From Gyrodactylus bullatarudis (taxonomy: Eukaryota; Platyhelminthes; Monogenea; Gyrodactylidea; Gyrodactylidae): 64,000 nt of DNA. How positions within the stretch are numbered: the first letter of the stretch is position 1; each line of letters opens with the position of its first letter. The notes under the pieces were generated by a model. That model was given only the letters and a program-made list of their open reading frames with translations, did not search any database and was not told where the DNA came from. Location: the NCBI GenBank assembly GCA_012064415.1, contig SSNU01000077.1:200849-264848 (forward strand), given 5' to 3'. Shown here piece by piece: positions 1 to 13,380 of the stretch. The position numbers were made by a program, and so were the translations under genes.

Positions 1-583
1 AGTTTACAACTTTTTCTAAACGAGATAAATCTCTAAGAGTACCTAGGATCTTCATTGGACCTATTTATAGTTCTTCAAGCTTTAATAATGATCAAGGATT
101 AATGTTGACAAGCTACCTGGGAGATGGCTTGCTTTGACGTTATAAAATTTAACTCTAGAGAAGAATTGTTATTTGATTACAAATGTTTAGGATTTCTATA
201 GAATAGAACAAATCTGAACTTGTATTATAATTATTTTTTGTTTATAACTGAAGTAAAATTCTGGCGATTCGGAAATTTTCGGAATATTTCTGAATCTGAA
301 GAACCCTAGTAACACATGTTTAAATTATTTGGAATCTTATTGTTAATTGATAACTAAAATAGCTAGTAGTTTTAGCGAAGAATGAAAAAATTTCTGAAAA
401 GGTTCTCAAAGTTTTAAGATGAGTTCATTTAATGATATGCTTATTTTCGCAAGACTTTTAAACTTGAATCTATTTTTTGAATAATTTGGGTATCTAATTT
501 AAACCTCAGGCCACATCACTCTATTTTGCAATCTCCAGTAATGCGAAATTTGATCTTTACCAATTAAATTCAAGCATTTTTAA
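1..583. other. Non-coding, AT-rich
   Basis: I see no open reading frame of coding character and no RNA gene here. It runs up to the left TTAA of the piggyBac-like element. Confidence 0.6.
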
Positions 584-1188
584 CCCTTTCGGTGTCGGGA
601 CTATTTCCTTATTTTCATAAATTCCTAAATTTAGCTATAAATACATTTACTAAAGCTAACTGATATGAAGTTAGGAATCGAGGATTTTAACAAAATTCTC
701 AATTTTTTCATCAATCCCCCCATCATCGGGTGGAAATTGAATTTTGATTATTTGATCATTTTCTCTACTTGAAAATCGATGATTCAAAATCCTTGAAAAT
801 GGGGAACTTGTCAAAAGTTTCATGATCCTGGAAATCAACTTTTGATCCCCTTCTCATTCTGAACTCAACAAATATTTTCAACTCAAAATTCTAAAATGAG
901 ATCGGAAATATGTCATAATTTCCTTTTTCAAAATTTTTTTATGCAAGTGGGCTTCGTGATTCAAATTCCAAAAGATCTTAATCAAATTCGATTTCTTGAT
1001 GAAAAATTGAGAATTTTGGTGAAATCATAAATTCTCATCTTCATATATTACTAGCTTTATTTCACGAAAAATACTACTAATTTTCATTTTGGAATTCAAT
1101 TTAAACTTTATTTTTTTCAGATATCTTTCGAACTAATAAAGTTACCAAGGTTTGAAGAAATTAAAAATAAGACATCGGCACTGAAGGG
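584..1188. mobile_element. piggyBac-type MITE (605 bp, TTAA target site)
   Basis: The element begins CCCTTTCGGTGTCGG and ends with the near-complement CCGGCA..CAGTGAAGGG type end (reading GGCACTGAAGGG). It is flanked on both sides by TTAA (580-583 and 1189-1192). TTAA duplication and terminal CCC/GGG are the hallmark of piggyBac elements. No transposase frame is present, so this is a non-autonomous copy. Inside it, a second pair of inverted arms (about 651-690 and 1020-1068) carries the motif ATGAAGATGAGAATTT, which recurs at the ends of several other repeats in the window. The superfamily call rests on the target site and end bases only. Confidence 0.65.
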
Positions 1189-1192
1189 TTAA

Positions 1193-3030
1193 ATACATTT
1201 TCAAGCTTATCTTAACATTTTTGTAACAGATTAAATATCTTAAGATGTAGAGCAGTTCTCTAATGAATATCTTTTTGATTTTGAAATCGAAGGATTTTTT
1301 AAAAAGACGTGATATTATAAATCTATGAAAAAAAGAAAATTTAATTTTTCACTCGATTCTAGACTATTTAATTATTCAGAAATGTTTGAATTCTTAATTA
1401 ATCACAAAATCTGTGACATTTACAACCATAAAGATCCATCCGATTAAAGATGGTAAGAAACCAAAAGGATTATATGCATTTTTAAATTGCATGATTAAAA
1501 ACTAGATAATCATCTACGTCATCTACAAAAATTCATTAACAAGCCCATCCTAAATTCTCATGTCAGATCACTCCTATAAGAGAAAGAAAGGTATGGCATT
1601 AATCAAAAAGGCTTCAAACATTTTCTAGGCAGTGAAATTTTTCAAATTACCCTTGCAATCCCTTTTTTATTGGGTGAGCGAGAAAAATTGATAAAAGGCA
1701 TTCAATAGTAATAAATGACAGTCGACACATGACCCATTTTCCATACCAGTAATTGGGTTCAATAGTTCCCTAAATTAGTTTAGTATTTTTAGATTTAAAT
1801 TTTTTAATCAAATAAATTCTTCTTAAATCTAAAATATCCGAGAATTCACCATAAAAGAGCTAGATAAACCCTGTAGATGAAAGCCTAAATGTATAGATTC
1901 AGAAAAAAAATTTATTAAAATTAAAAACTAGACTAAGAATGATGTTTTAAGTTAATTCGAAAAATTCCAGTAATTTTCAGAATTTTTAACCGTTATTGAG
2001 ATATTATATTTGAACAGAAATACATTCACGTCTAATGTGCAATTAAAAAGATATAAAATCCGAATTTCATCAAGAGAGTCCATGCTTCCTTTAATCAGAA
2101 CCTAAAAACAACCACACTCATCCATTCAGAAAAGTATTTTTTTGACATGTTTTCCAAATGTGTAATGGGAACTTGAACGATAATCTCACATGCATTAGTG
2201 TTTTGAGATTACAACATTTTTACTGTCATTTTCCTTCATTCTACATCCACACATTTCTGACTATGAGAAGATAAAAACTTTTTTAACATTGTCGTTCATG
2301 CTAATTAGTGTATGTGTGTTGTATAGGGAAGGGAAACAAGGGAAAAATTCATTTCATTTTTTAATTATAAACTATGAATGGTTCTTTTATTTATTTGACA
2401 AACAACAAACTCCAGACGAGAAATGAGCGTGCTTTAGAGGGAACCATTTGATTACCACAAATGAACATGATTATTAACCATTATTTTGTACTTTCTCAAT
2501 TTACGACACTTTGAAATAAGGTTTTACGAGAGAATAAACACAAGAGTTTGTATTTTTAACTAGAAATATTCATAAATAAACAGAGTTTTCACTTTGATTT
2601 TAATTCTTTCCTGTCTATTTTCATCTCGTATAGATAAATGGTGCAAAACTTCATTAATTGAGATTTTGTAAAGCAAAGACATATGAGACAGCCAGATCAT
2701 ACTGCTACAACTAAAAATCTTGGGGATTGCAGCATAGGTTGATGGGTCAAAGAGAAATTCTTTATAAACCAAATTTATCTATGTTCAGAAAAATTACTCA
2801 TCTTCATCTACCCTGGCCGATGTGAGCTTTTCTCTTCATTTTTGCTATTTTATTCTTGAACTTTTTCTTTGAGAATTTTTAAATTATTATTCGCATTGAA
2901 TTTTATCATTTTTTACATGACACTTCTGATTATCCTTTCCTCCAACTATCGAATTATGAATTTAAGGGATTTTTCATGAAAATTTTCGGGAATAGTTAAC
3001 TCTTAAAACAGTAAATATGTTACCGTTAAT
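1193..3030. other. Non-coding, no feature recognised
   Basis: AT-rich sequence without a convincing exon on either strand. The longest open stretch (minus strand, 2560-2772) lacks coding character. Confidence 0.5.
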
Positions 3031-3039
3031 CTTGTTACT

Positions 3040-3190
3040 CTTGATAGTCTTAAAACTATCAGGTAGTCTTAAGACTGGCGGATTGGTTTGTTAAACTTTT
3101 TACTCGGTAAAAAGATTAACTGGAATCTTTGATAGTCTTAAGACTATCAGATAATCTTAAGGCTGACGGGATATTTTGATTAACTTGTTA
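3040..3190. repeat. Tandem palindromic repeat around GATAGTCTTAAGACTATC
   Basis: Two units about 84 bp apart (from 3041 and 3130) each carry GATAGTCTTA followed by its own complement TAAGACTATC. The second is a perfect 20-bp palindrome at 3130-3149. Each is followed by a decayed third arm (GGTAGTCTTAAGACTGGCGG and ATAATCTTAAGGCTGACGGG). The block also has repeated GATTAAC and TTACTCGGTA-type words. It could be a fragment of a palindromic satellite or the tip of a foldback element; no protein is encoded. Confidence 0.55.
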
Positions 3191-3199
3191 CCAGGTTTC

Positions 3200-5690
3200 A
3201 AGATTAACAAACTATTCAGCTATAAAATATAGTCTGCTGATCTTGACATTGGGTAATAAGATTGGCTGGCTGAATCAATTTTTTCTAAAATAATATCAGG
3301 TTTGTATACTGTTTGATTTCTGAAAAATCCTTCACTTTGTTTATCGTTTCGGAAATAAATCTCACAATTAGTACTCTATTAAAAATAAACGACAGATCAA
3401 AATGAACCTGATGATATTTTTCATATTTGAAAATTCTAATAACACAAGAAAGAAAAAGAATTCTTTTTTTAGAAATCGAGATCTGATCTATATATTTGAT
3501 GATATTTTTTTTATTTTTTTGCCGGATTGAATTTTTTAAAATTAGTGAAGTTAAATCCTCATACACTATAATTGTGTGAAGATTCCAAATCATTTCTAAA
3601 AGTTCATCATGACAAATAATTTGAGGGTTTTTTTTTATTATCCCAAGATAAATTTGGACTATTATCATTAAATTTTATTATCCCTTTTCGATATTGAGGA
3701 TTGAGATTAATCTTACAACCCATACAATCCCATTTTATGGTCAATTCTTGAAAATTTAGATAATATGAGAATGTAAAAATTAATGATTCCTTCCCTCAAA
3801 AATAAAGAAACTAATTCCACTTATTTTAACACCTGCATGTATTAGGAACCATGTACAGTTTTGTAAACAAAATTTGAAAGAGTGTTAAATATTTTAAGGA
3901 TTTTGTTCTTGATTGATTTACAATCATAAACATTAAATTCTGACAGGTTTTATAATCTCCAGACAGAGCTTAGCTTAACACTTTTACATAATTAATTGAA
4001 AGAGTGAAGCCACATAAATAAATTTTCTATTGATTAGAACTCTGAGAAATGTACTAAAATTCACTCTTAAATTGTCTATTTTCTCGAGGAAATTTACAAT
4101 TTTGTAATCACCACTCAAACTTCAATCATATTAGAGTATAGACCTTTTGTGCCTTTTACATGTGTTTATTATTATATAAGCTGATTTCACGGTGTGGCGT
4201 AGCGGTATCGTCTAAATTAGAGAAAGTTTGTCCCCCTCCTTATATTTTTATATGGGTAACCAACCGCAAAAGTTTTATCCAAATATTAATATCAAATACT
4301 ATCTAAAAACTACCATTAGATAACTTTAAAATTTTTTCCTATTTTGCTCAAAAATCGACTTCAAAATCAAATTTACCTCCGATTTTGATATCATCCTTTA
4401 GAATTTTATCAGCGAAAACATCACGAACAAAGTTCCTCCAGTCTACAGTGGTTTTTTCTGTGATATCAAGCTGCTGCATCATGTTCTTAGTATTGTCAGC
4501 TTTTGTGTTGACCATTAAGAGGATTTGAAGTATTTGCCAAATATCTAACTTGTAGATTAAGGAATCTATCGATTCCCGAACAAGTGTGGGGAACTGAGGT
4601 AGCGATTAAATTGAGACCCACACCAGGCACATTGAACACTCTTTACCTGTTCCCTTATTTGTATAAATCATTATTTCCATGAATAAATATGAATGATTTA
4701 ATTTCAAAAAAACGCTTAGCTATCTTGAGTAGAATATAGCTAATTAGTTCTGCGTATAGATCTTGTCAATTAGATCATTCAGAATATTGTTTTCATGATA
4801 CGTTTTACACCATATACGATGAAAACTAAGATTAAATCTAAACGATAACGCAAATGCAAACAAATTACATGGAAAATTATTTGTAAAAACGTGAAAGATA
4901 GACAGGAAAAAGAAGAAAAAAATGAGTGAGTGTTACAGAATCTGCCCACAAGACTTTAAAAAGATCTGATGAGATAAAGACCTTTATGCATCAACACTTA
5001 AATGTGTGATGATACTTAACAAATAGAGGGGAGAGTTAGACGCATACAGAAAGACCTTGTGGGTTGTGTCCCGATGTGAAAGGTACATTGTAATGTATTA
5101 ACACATATCACATAATTAAAGAAATACTCTTCCTCTCTTGACAGTTCATCAATGATGAAAAATGATGCAAAAGTTGATGGCCAACAAAGACATCTGGCAA
5201 AGAATAATAATGGCTTTACATTCCGATTGAGGAAAGGGTATCTCTCTGCAAGTAGGATAATCAAAGTTTTAAAAAATACTCTATCCACAGGATATTTTGC
5301 TATCATGAATTCATTTTTGCCGATATTTAAGGCTACACTTTGATTCCTAGATTTCTAATAACTAAATTAATGATTAACATGTTTGATTTAATTTTTCTTC
5401 ATTACATTTCAGAGTCCCACATGTTTGTCCCAAATTATTTAGTCTTATCACGAAAATTAGAAAATTTGTAGCCTTACCAAAATAATACGCTAATTTTGAA
5501 TCTGAATTCTTTTTTGAAAGCCGACTTATCAAAGATAATAGAGGTTAAAATTGACAATAAACTTGGTTAGTATCAGTGAAAAGCTATCTTTATGAATATT
5601 TTTGTAGCTTAATAAATTTTTCTGATGCGAGATGAAAAAAGGTATCTTCCAGTTCAAAATATCGCTTGGTGGAACAATGGGACATTAAGG
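3200..5690. other. Non-coding; isolated tRNA-type A-box word at 4193-4213
   Basis: No gene seen. The sequence GTGGCGTAGCGGTATCGTC near 4193-4213 matches a pol III A box, but there is no B box (GGTTCRANTCC) in the next 100 bp and the region does not fold as a cloverleaf by eye. It may be the head of an old tRNA-derived SINE. A piggyBac-like end pair GGGTTAACCC straddles a TTAA at 5692-5695. Confidence 0.4.
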
Positions 5691-5906
5691 GTTAACCCTT
5701 GAGCTTTTTTTGAATATTAAATCTACTTCTGAATGATTACAACAATCTAAAAAGCTTATTTTGGCATGAATTTTTGCTATGGTTTGAGATACCGAATTTT
5801 AAAACTTAAAGTAAAAACATCTATTTTAAATAAGGAGCGTGAAATTTAGTGTTTTCTCCTTGAATTAAAAATTGCTAATTTTCGTTCTAAATCGATTTTT
5901 CCTAAA

Positions 5907-6612
5907 CCTAATTGACATGAAGATGAGAATTTTTTTCACAAAATTTCAACATTTTTTTCGGAAAGTCAGGAAAAAATTTATCTTTGGGATTCCATGATAA
6001 AATGAGGCGTTCAGTTGTGGAAATAAAATTATTCATGAAAAAATTCAATCCGACCAAAACTTAGGCCGTTATTTGAATATCCAAATTTCTACTTTTTCAA
6101 CTTTCGAATCAAATTTTTTATCGATTTCAAAAATTCGAGGCAGTTAAATGAAGATATTCGAGATTAACATTAAACGAAGAATCCGAATTCGGCTGCAGAA
6201 ATTCGTCATTATTGTGGGAAATCGAAAATTTTGAATTTATTGATTATCACGAAAGAAATAATACAAGATTTAAAAGTTTAACTTTTTCTTGAAAACATTA
6301 GATTCTTTCTACCTCCATGTCCCAATTCAAATTCTTTGTCTAATGTTGATCTCGAATATCTGCATTTAACTGCTTCAAATCTTTGAAATCGATTTAAATT
6401 TTCAGATCAAAAGTTGAAAAAATGGAAATTTGGTGCACTTTTGAAATTCGAAAAACCGTCTAATTTTGGTCAGATTGAATTTTTTCAATACTCACATTCA
6501 TCGGCTCATTTTATTATGGAATTCGTTAAATAATTATTTTCCCGACTTTCCGGAGAAAAATATTGAATTTCTTGTAAAAAATGTAAAATCTTATCTTCAT
6601 GTCAACTAGCAT
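5907..6612. repeat. Foldback element, arms of about 330 bp
   Basis: The left half starts CCTAATTGACATGAAGATGA and the right half ends with the complement (TTATCTTCATGTCAACTAG). Reading inward, the arms share GGAAAGTC, AAAATGAG, AAAATTCAATC.GACCAAAA, GTTGAAAA and GATATTCGAGAT in the same order with scattered mismatches. They meet near 6240-6290. No coding capacity. Outer ends share the ATGAAGAT(G/A) motif with repeats at 1.0, 9.3, 30.9 and 36.6 kb, which suggests a common family. Confidence 0.7.
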
Positions 6613-9600
6613 TGGAGATATATTCGTTTATCCTTGTTTTGGCATTTATAATAATTATTTTATTTTATTTATATTTTAAATGGATATCTAATTAAAATCA
6701 TACTTTTTACATGTAAAAGGAAATTAATGTAATTTTTTCATTAGAAACAATAAAAACTCAATCAGATCTAATGAGTTTTAAACCTTTTTCAAGTGCACCC
6801 AAGGGATATTACATTCATTTAAAGTTTCTTCTTATACGTTGTTACAATTAATTAAGCAAATTGAATCTTTTTATAATAAGAGTTCAGTGTATTCCTTACA
6901 TTTTTGAATGCTTTAGGAAACGAGTTACTGTCTGTTTGATTAATTCTCCAAGTCCCACAGTGTTTTCAACGAAAAACTGGAATTTTTGAAACCATTTCTT
7001 TTCTTAAAGGCTGACTTATCGTTTATCTTTTCAGCTAATGGAAGTCATTTAATTTTTTCCTAAAACCTAAGAAAACAGATCTTCAAAAGATGCATTATTG
7101 TAATTTTCTTTCTAATAAACATAGAAAAACAAAATATTTCAAGTATCTTTCAATCCAATCGTTGTGTTGTGAGAAACAAAATGATTTTTAAATACAAATA
7201 ACAGAAAACCTCGTAAATTTCATTTAGGTCTAGCTGTAATATTCACTTGCAATTATGCTTGAATGCATTTCTTGAAGAGACAATAGATAAACACCTCTTG
7301 ATTTCCCTTTATTTTTAAAAAATAACCAAGAAACAAAAAGTACCTCATTACAATTATACAATGTATAATATACATCCATACACACAGCAATTGGGCATAT
7401 AACAATAAAAACTTAAACTAATTTTCAGCCTTGATAATGGCTGTTTAATTATGCCTCGATAGATTTCTGAATTAACCCAAGTTTTAAAAGTCTTTTAACA
7501 AAGAAATGATAAAAGCAAATTTGTATGAAGTTTTGACTTATTGACGAATAATTCCCAGAACGTGAGCTGTTTTATCCTTAAATTTTTAGAAAAACAATTT
7601 CCATAACATACTTAAAAGTAGCGTGCTTAATTTTCGATATAAATTAAAATGCCTATGCATCTAGAATCCGTAAATCATAAGGGATCGTTATTTTTGTAAA
7701 CATCTGACCCTAATGAATGATACTGAGTTGCTAAAATCTTACGGCCAGTGTGACTTTAAGGGTTAAAAATATAAAACTGTTAGGAGACTTCAGTAATATT
7801 GAGTCTTTAAATTCAGTTTGACTCTTTCTTTGTTTATTGCATTCATTTTTCATTTGATTTATGACTCTTGGAATCATGATTGGTTTAGAGAGAGATAATA
7901 CACGAAGAGCTGTTAACTCTTTGGTACATTAATTATTATTTTTTCCTTGTTATATATGTGCTATACATATACACTTTTTTCAACACCTAACCCTTCACAT
8001 AAATAAGCCAATTAAACCAGAATATTCGGGCATTTTAATCTTGCTATTTACAAATTGAAATCTTTAACACATAACAGTACACCTAAATGTATTTGTAGAA
8101 TACATCTTAATAATTGGCTTCATTAAATCTCTTGTGGCCATATTACTATTATTAATTCTTTTCTATGTATGTACAATGTATTTATTACATGAGGCTTCGT
8201 TACACGAGGTGGAGAAAAAATAACAAATAAATACAGATAATCATCTTAAAAGTGTTTAAGACATTTAGGTAAATGGAAAATGAAAACATTTAAGGGTAAT
8301 TCATACACCAAAAATATTCACCCCTTTGATAGTCCATCTATCGAAATTTATCTGTTCTGAATTAATAGATTTTAATAAGTGTATCATTTAAGTGATTCAT
8401 CTATATAATTTACTTACATAAAGGGAAAAAAATAAATTTTCACAGACTCTTTGAGAGATATAAATTCCCGACCTTTTCTGTAAACTGATCAGAGATGATT
8501 ATATTAATTATAAAATATCGCATTCGAATTGATGTACAAAAAGCGAAATTTCATTTTTAAAAATGAAATTCTTTTTAGCACATTTTATTTGTCAATTTTA
8601 CTTTTTGACTTGAAAATTCTCGTTTGGTAGGATCTTTGTCAGACCAATAAAAGTATTTAGATCTAGGTTATTTGTTGAATTAGACGGATATTAGTTGTAG
8701 CTTATTATTTATTAGGGTAAAACAATCAATTTTTAATCTTTGGGCTCACGATTTATATCAATTCCAGAGATTTGTTGATATAAAATTCGTGAATTGATCG
8801 GAGAAAATCGTCATTTTAAAGAAAAGATTTTATTTGGTGATTTGGGTCAATCATTACTAGTGCCTCAAAAAGGTCTTATTTTCTAAGAGACTGTTTCATG
8901 CGAAGAGTTTGCTAAAATAATTAATTTTTCTTGATCTGGATCAAAGTTATATTTTTATCTCAAGGTCTTAGAATTTACTTACGAAAACCAACAAAGATGT
9001 TGGTTGCGGGTTAGTGTCGGACCCACATACTGTATATGAACCACGTCTTAAAAGCTGGACCAAATCTCGATCATTCCAAAGCACTAGAAGTTGATGGTTT
9101 TAATTCTAATTTATTACCCATAAATTCAACAAATTTTTTCCTGTTGGGAATTCGGCGCCATCGCTAGATTTGAAATACGCCATAACTTTCTTAGAATTTG
9201 ATTTTTTTCAAATATATATATATATAATGATATAGATTCCAAAAAATCTTGATTAAATTCGATTTCTTGATGAAAAAAATTATAATTTTGTCGAGATAAT
9301 ATAAATTCCCATCTTCATATTAACTAGCTTTATTTTAAAAGTTTCTAAAGCTATTGAAAGTATTCTAATACATTTTTAGGATTATTCTGGATTTTGAGTT
9401 AATAAATCTTGTTTCAAGAAAACATTAGAAAGAACGATAAAATACAACGACACAATAATAATAAAACTGTTATAAATTATTTCTCTTAATAATAGAGTGT
9501 TATCATTATTACACCTTGGCGTTATTGGCCAAATATGGTACAAGGAAAAGTGAAGAGAAGAAGGAGAATATAATAATGATTATGCCTAATATATCTCTTT

Positions 9601-10041
9601 CTCTTCCTGAAATGTATTTATAATTACAGGATTGAAACAATCATTCTCATTGTTTTCCCCATAATACTACAATACTAGTCAACAATAATAAATTTATGTA
9701 TCCTCATTTTATTCATCTCTTCTAATATACTCTACTCCTTCTCTTATAAATACAGCATTAATGGAAATTTTACATAATCATTGGTTTCAAGTGAAGAAAT
9801 ACTCAAATCAAATTAAATCTAGTTAAAATATGAAGATATCAGAGTTTACTATTTTTAGAATAAACTCGATATTTTTCTTCGGATAGCCATAAGTTGTTGA
9901 AATAAAATAGATTTCTAGAAGAAATTAGCTTAAATAAGGCTATTTTTAAATTTAGAAAATATGCCAATAAGAAATTTCTGTGAACTTTCTTAGGGGGATT
10001 CAAATTATTTTTCCGATATATCAACATTTTATTGCTTCATA
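6613..10041. other. Non-coding, decayed repeats
   Basis: No gene recognised. A decayed piggyBac-like end (CTTTAAGGGTTAA) lies near 7754-7766. Confidence 0.45.
9130..9345. repeat. Dispersed repeat copy (family with CGATTTCTTGATGAAAAA core)
   Basis: This stretch has GGCGCCATCGCTAGATTTGA, GCCATAACTTTCTTA, AAATTCGATTTCTTGATGAA and CATCTTCATATTAACTAG in order. The same ordered words appear at 36398-36597, and the last two also at 990-1068. So these are copies of one dispersed repeat. Confidence 0.65.
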
Positions 10042-13000
10042 TTTTTCCGTTTTATATAAAAACCCTGGTGACGACAGCAACAGATAATATACGTGATTTT
10101 CAATATTTTGACACGCATTCAAAGAGTTTGAAGATGAATTGTATTCAAAAAGACTATGTGTTTTATTTGTCCACAAGAAAGATAAAGTGAATTGAAAATA
10201 AAAATAACAATTTAATGTACGTAATAAAATTGCAATACAGCTTTTACACCTTTGTGATTTACTAATCCTCTGGGATCGTATTAGGTTATAATACTAGAAA
10301 ATTTAGTAGCCATTTCAAGCAATAATAATTATTGAGGCATACAGAGATGGCGTGAAAATAGAGATTAACTCAAAGTTTATTGTATTATTTCAAAAGAGAT
10401 AACTTGAATAACTCAATAGAAAAACTAATATGAACATTTAAACAATACAGTCGCAAACTTGATATATTTTGGGATTTATATTGATAAAGTTTTGAATCTT
10501 TTCAAAATAATTATCTTCGAGATAAATTACCTCACCTTAGGGATTGAAAGAATTCAATATCGGTTCTTACACTCTTTGTATCCAACTTTGGATTCCTATA
10601 ATTCACTTATCTATATCTCCAGACTCGAACCTGTTTGGATCCTTTATTATTAAAAACTTTATCAATTCATCCACTATGCTATAATTTTCACATGTAAAGA
10701 AGCCTGTTTGCAAAATACAATGTCTGTCCACAATCACAAGCAATTCTGCTTAGTTTTAACGACAGTGAGGATACAAACTTAAAGGATTCGTCTTAACACC
10801 ATTTGCTGACACATTGTTACTCGAGATGTAAAATACCGTGAATTTATTTACAATTTTTTACCACCCACATTATACAGTAGTTGTTAAAGGCAATTATAAC
10901 GCAAATCTAACATTATTGATAATAACAATTAAAAGCAATCCCCTCTTATTATTATTAGTATTATATGGTAGGAATCATTTACAAACTTGATGAAATTTAG
11001 GCTTTATCAAGATGAATATTTAATAACAAGGGAGATATATGTTACTTTGCTGGGTAAACCGTTAGTTAATTAATTAATAATAATATTAATTACAATAATT
11101 AAAAATATACACATGAGATTTTCATATACAGTAGGCACACAAACAAGGGAATTTGTTATTATTATTCAGCTCTATCTTGGCTAATACTAGACATGAAGAT
11201 AATTATAATATTGTAGATATCAAGATAATTATTACTTAATTACAAATAATACTCGCAATATTGAATTAGTGTACTTTAGACAATAAAACCAACAGGAATA
11301 TTCTGTGGAAATGTCAACTTTAAATAGACATGATTCTTTTATTCACACAGAAATGTCTATATAAGATCAAACACCTAGGTCAAGGGGAAGAATATTTTAC
11401 ATTCATTTTACAAAATTAGTGGACAATTTTTCAATATTAGCAAAGAAGCCTAAAGTTCTTAGTGGAATCTTTTTTCCCAAGTTATATTTTGTAGTATATT
11501 TTTTAGTAAAGGATAATTATAATTTATAGTGCCAAAAATTTTTATTTTATGTAGCCCCGAATTGGTCTTCCTTCCAAGCTTTTCAAAATTTTCCACAAAG
11601 TTCGTTAAATGACTGAAGGAAAATTAGACAATAAAGCGATTATTGTCAAAAAATTCCCTCTGAAGAATGTTTGTTGAGCACAGTTGAAGGAAAGAGATAA
11701 ATAAATTCAGAGAAAAATTAAATAATTGCTTAAGAAAGGAAAAATATCCTAAAGAAAGATATTAATAATAGGTTGTCGCAAGAATTTTTATCTACCAACA
11801 TTGCTAGATAAGAATTGCTATTTAATAATGGGAGAAATTTTAATTTATCTTGCCTACCTCTTCTAGGTAGGCAAAGAAATTGAGAATTTGATTAATGGCT
11901 AAAAAATTAGATTAGAAGACATATTAAATCAAGGAGAGATAAAAACTTCCGGTAAATGAGTTATAGGGATGACATTAAAATTATATATGTAATATAATAT
12001 GAATAAAATCAAGGAAATTTCGAGGAAACGAAAAATATTAGCAAATGATTTACCCTAACTCTATCTCGATTAGAACTAGACGAAATTTTCTAAAATTACT
12101 AAAGACGGGAAAAAGTGGCTACATTAACATGAATACGATTAAAAGTTTACTAAATAATAAAAAAGTCTCGAAATCTATGAAAAAAACGAAAGTAGAGAGT
12201 TTTGTACTGAATAATGGCACTTTTACTGCGACTGGACTATTTTGAGGGAAAAATTAAAATATTCATTCTTTAAAAAATTATCGTTCAAGAAAATTGAAAA
12301 ATTCAAACCTCTTTGTATTCTGTATCTTGGAAAGAAAGGTTTTTGTAATCAGTATCTTATCTTTTTAAGCTATGAAAGTCATCAAAATTGGGAACTCCAT
12401 TTATAGAATAATTTTATAAATGGACTTTAATTTTCCAGCCTTTGTAAATACTTTCAGGTCTCAATAATAAATCGAAGAGTTTTCAGTTTAGTTTAGAGAA
12501 ATCGTATAGTCACCTGTTCCCTATCTTTATTAGGCCATATTTTCAAAGTTACTTGTATGAATTCATAAGAACTTGATGGAAAGTTTTATGTAACAATATA
12601 TATAGTTTATAAAAGTGACATTATAATTTATTTAACATAACTATATTATTATACGAAAAAAATAACAGTATTTTCGATATTAAATTCTATGTCCATGATT
12701 CCTACATGAGATTGTGTTACTGAAGAAGTAAAATCACAATGCAATAAAAGAGACACCTGAATTCTGTAATATATGAACCAGAAGAGTAATAATCAAGCCA
12801 AGTTATTATGACCCGATTACAAGACTTTTAATGAACCATTAATAGAATAAAGATTAAGAATACTTAATCCTAGACACCTGTTTCGATAGAAAAAATATTG
12901 ATGTTACTTCTATGAATATAGAGTTTAAAATGGATTTAATATGCTCGAATAGAATAATTTAAGATTATGGGCACATTTTCTCTGAAATGATGATGAATTA

Positions 13001-13380
13001 AAGCTATCCTCAATAAATTTGGAAATTTATAATTTTTACCAAGTCTACTTTCTATTTCTCAAAGGTTCATCAATAGTGTCACTTTGATAATGATAAAAGT
13101 TAAAAAATGAATGAAAATAATAATTTACAAATCATGAAAGAAATAGTAAAAGTCAAAGAAAATAAGAATAAAATGCAAGCTGAAAAAACACCAAAACTCT
13201 CCAATATATAGCAACAGTTGAGAGAAAAGTGAAAAAGCTTACATTGGCCAAGGTAATTGAAGATTATAGGAATAGTTTTTTTGAACACATAGATTAGGTT
13301 TATATAGGTTAATAAGAAATTTTTCTTCCACCCATACATCTATGCTGTCATCCCGAGGATTTTTGTATAAAACGGAAAAA
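10042..13380. mobile_element. 3.3-kb element bounded by 38-bp inverted repeats
   Basis: The left end 10042-10079 begins TTTTTCCGTTTTATA and ends GACAGCA. The right end 13343-13380 is its complement with about 33 of 38 positions matching. Both point inward, as terminal inverted repeats do. No clear target duplication was found. The interior is very AT-rich, contains TTAATTAATAATAATATTAA-type runs, and has no intact transposase frame; the open stretches at 12045-12245 (plus) and 13100-13339 (minus) are not recognisable. An old, decayed DNA transposon is the best reading; a chance pair of MITE fragments in opposite orientation is the alternative. Confidence 0.45.

Noticed and set aside
3010..3200. 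CRISPR-like spaced repeats
   Set aside because: Only two palindromic units, no unique spacers, and the genome is eukaryotic.
4190..4260. Possible tRNA gene (A-box word GTGGCGTAGCGG)
   Set aside because: No B box and no cloverleaf; kept only as a note on a possible SINE head.
12045..12245. Plus-strand 66-codon frame rich in Lys, Ser and Asn
   Set aside because: No recognised family, no flanking signals, lies within the decayed 3.3-kb element; composition is as expected from A-rich DNA.
13100..13339. Minus-strand open frame of 79 codons, hydrophobic
   Set aside because: Composition follows AT-rich codons (Phe, Leu, Ile, Tyr), no family recognised, and it overlaps the right inverted end of the 10.0-13.4 kb element.
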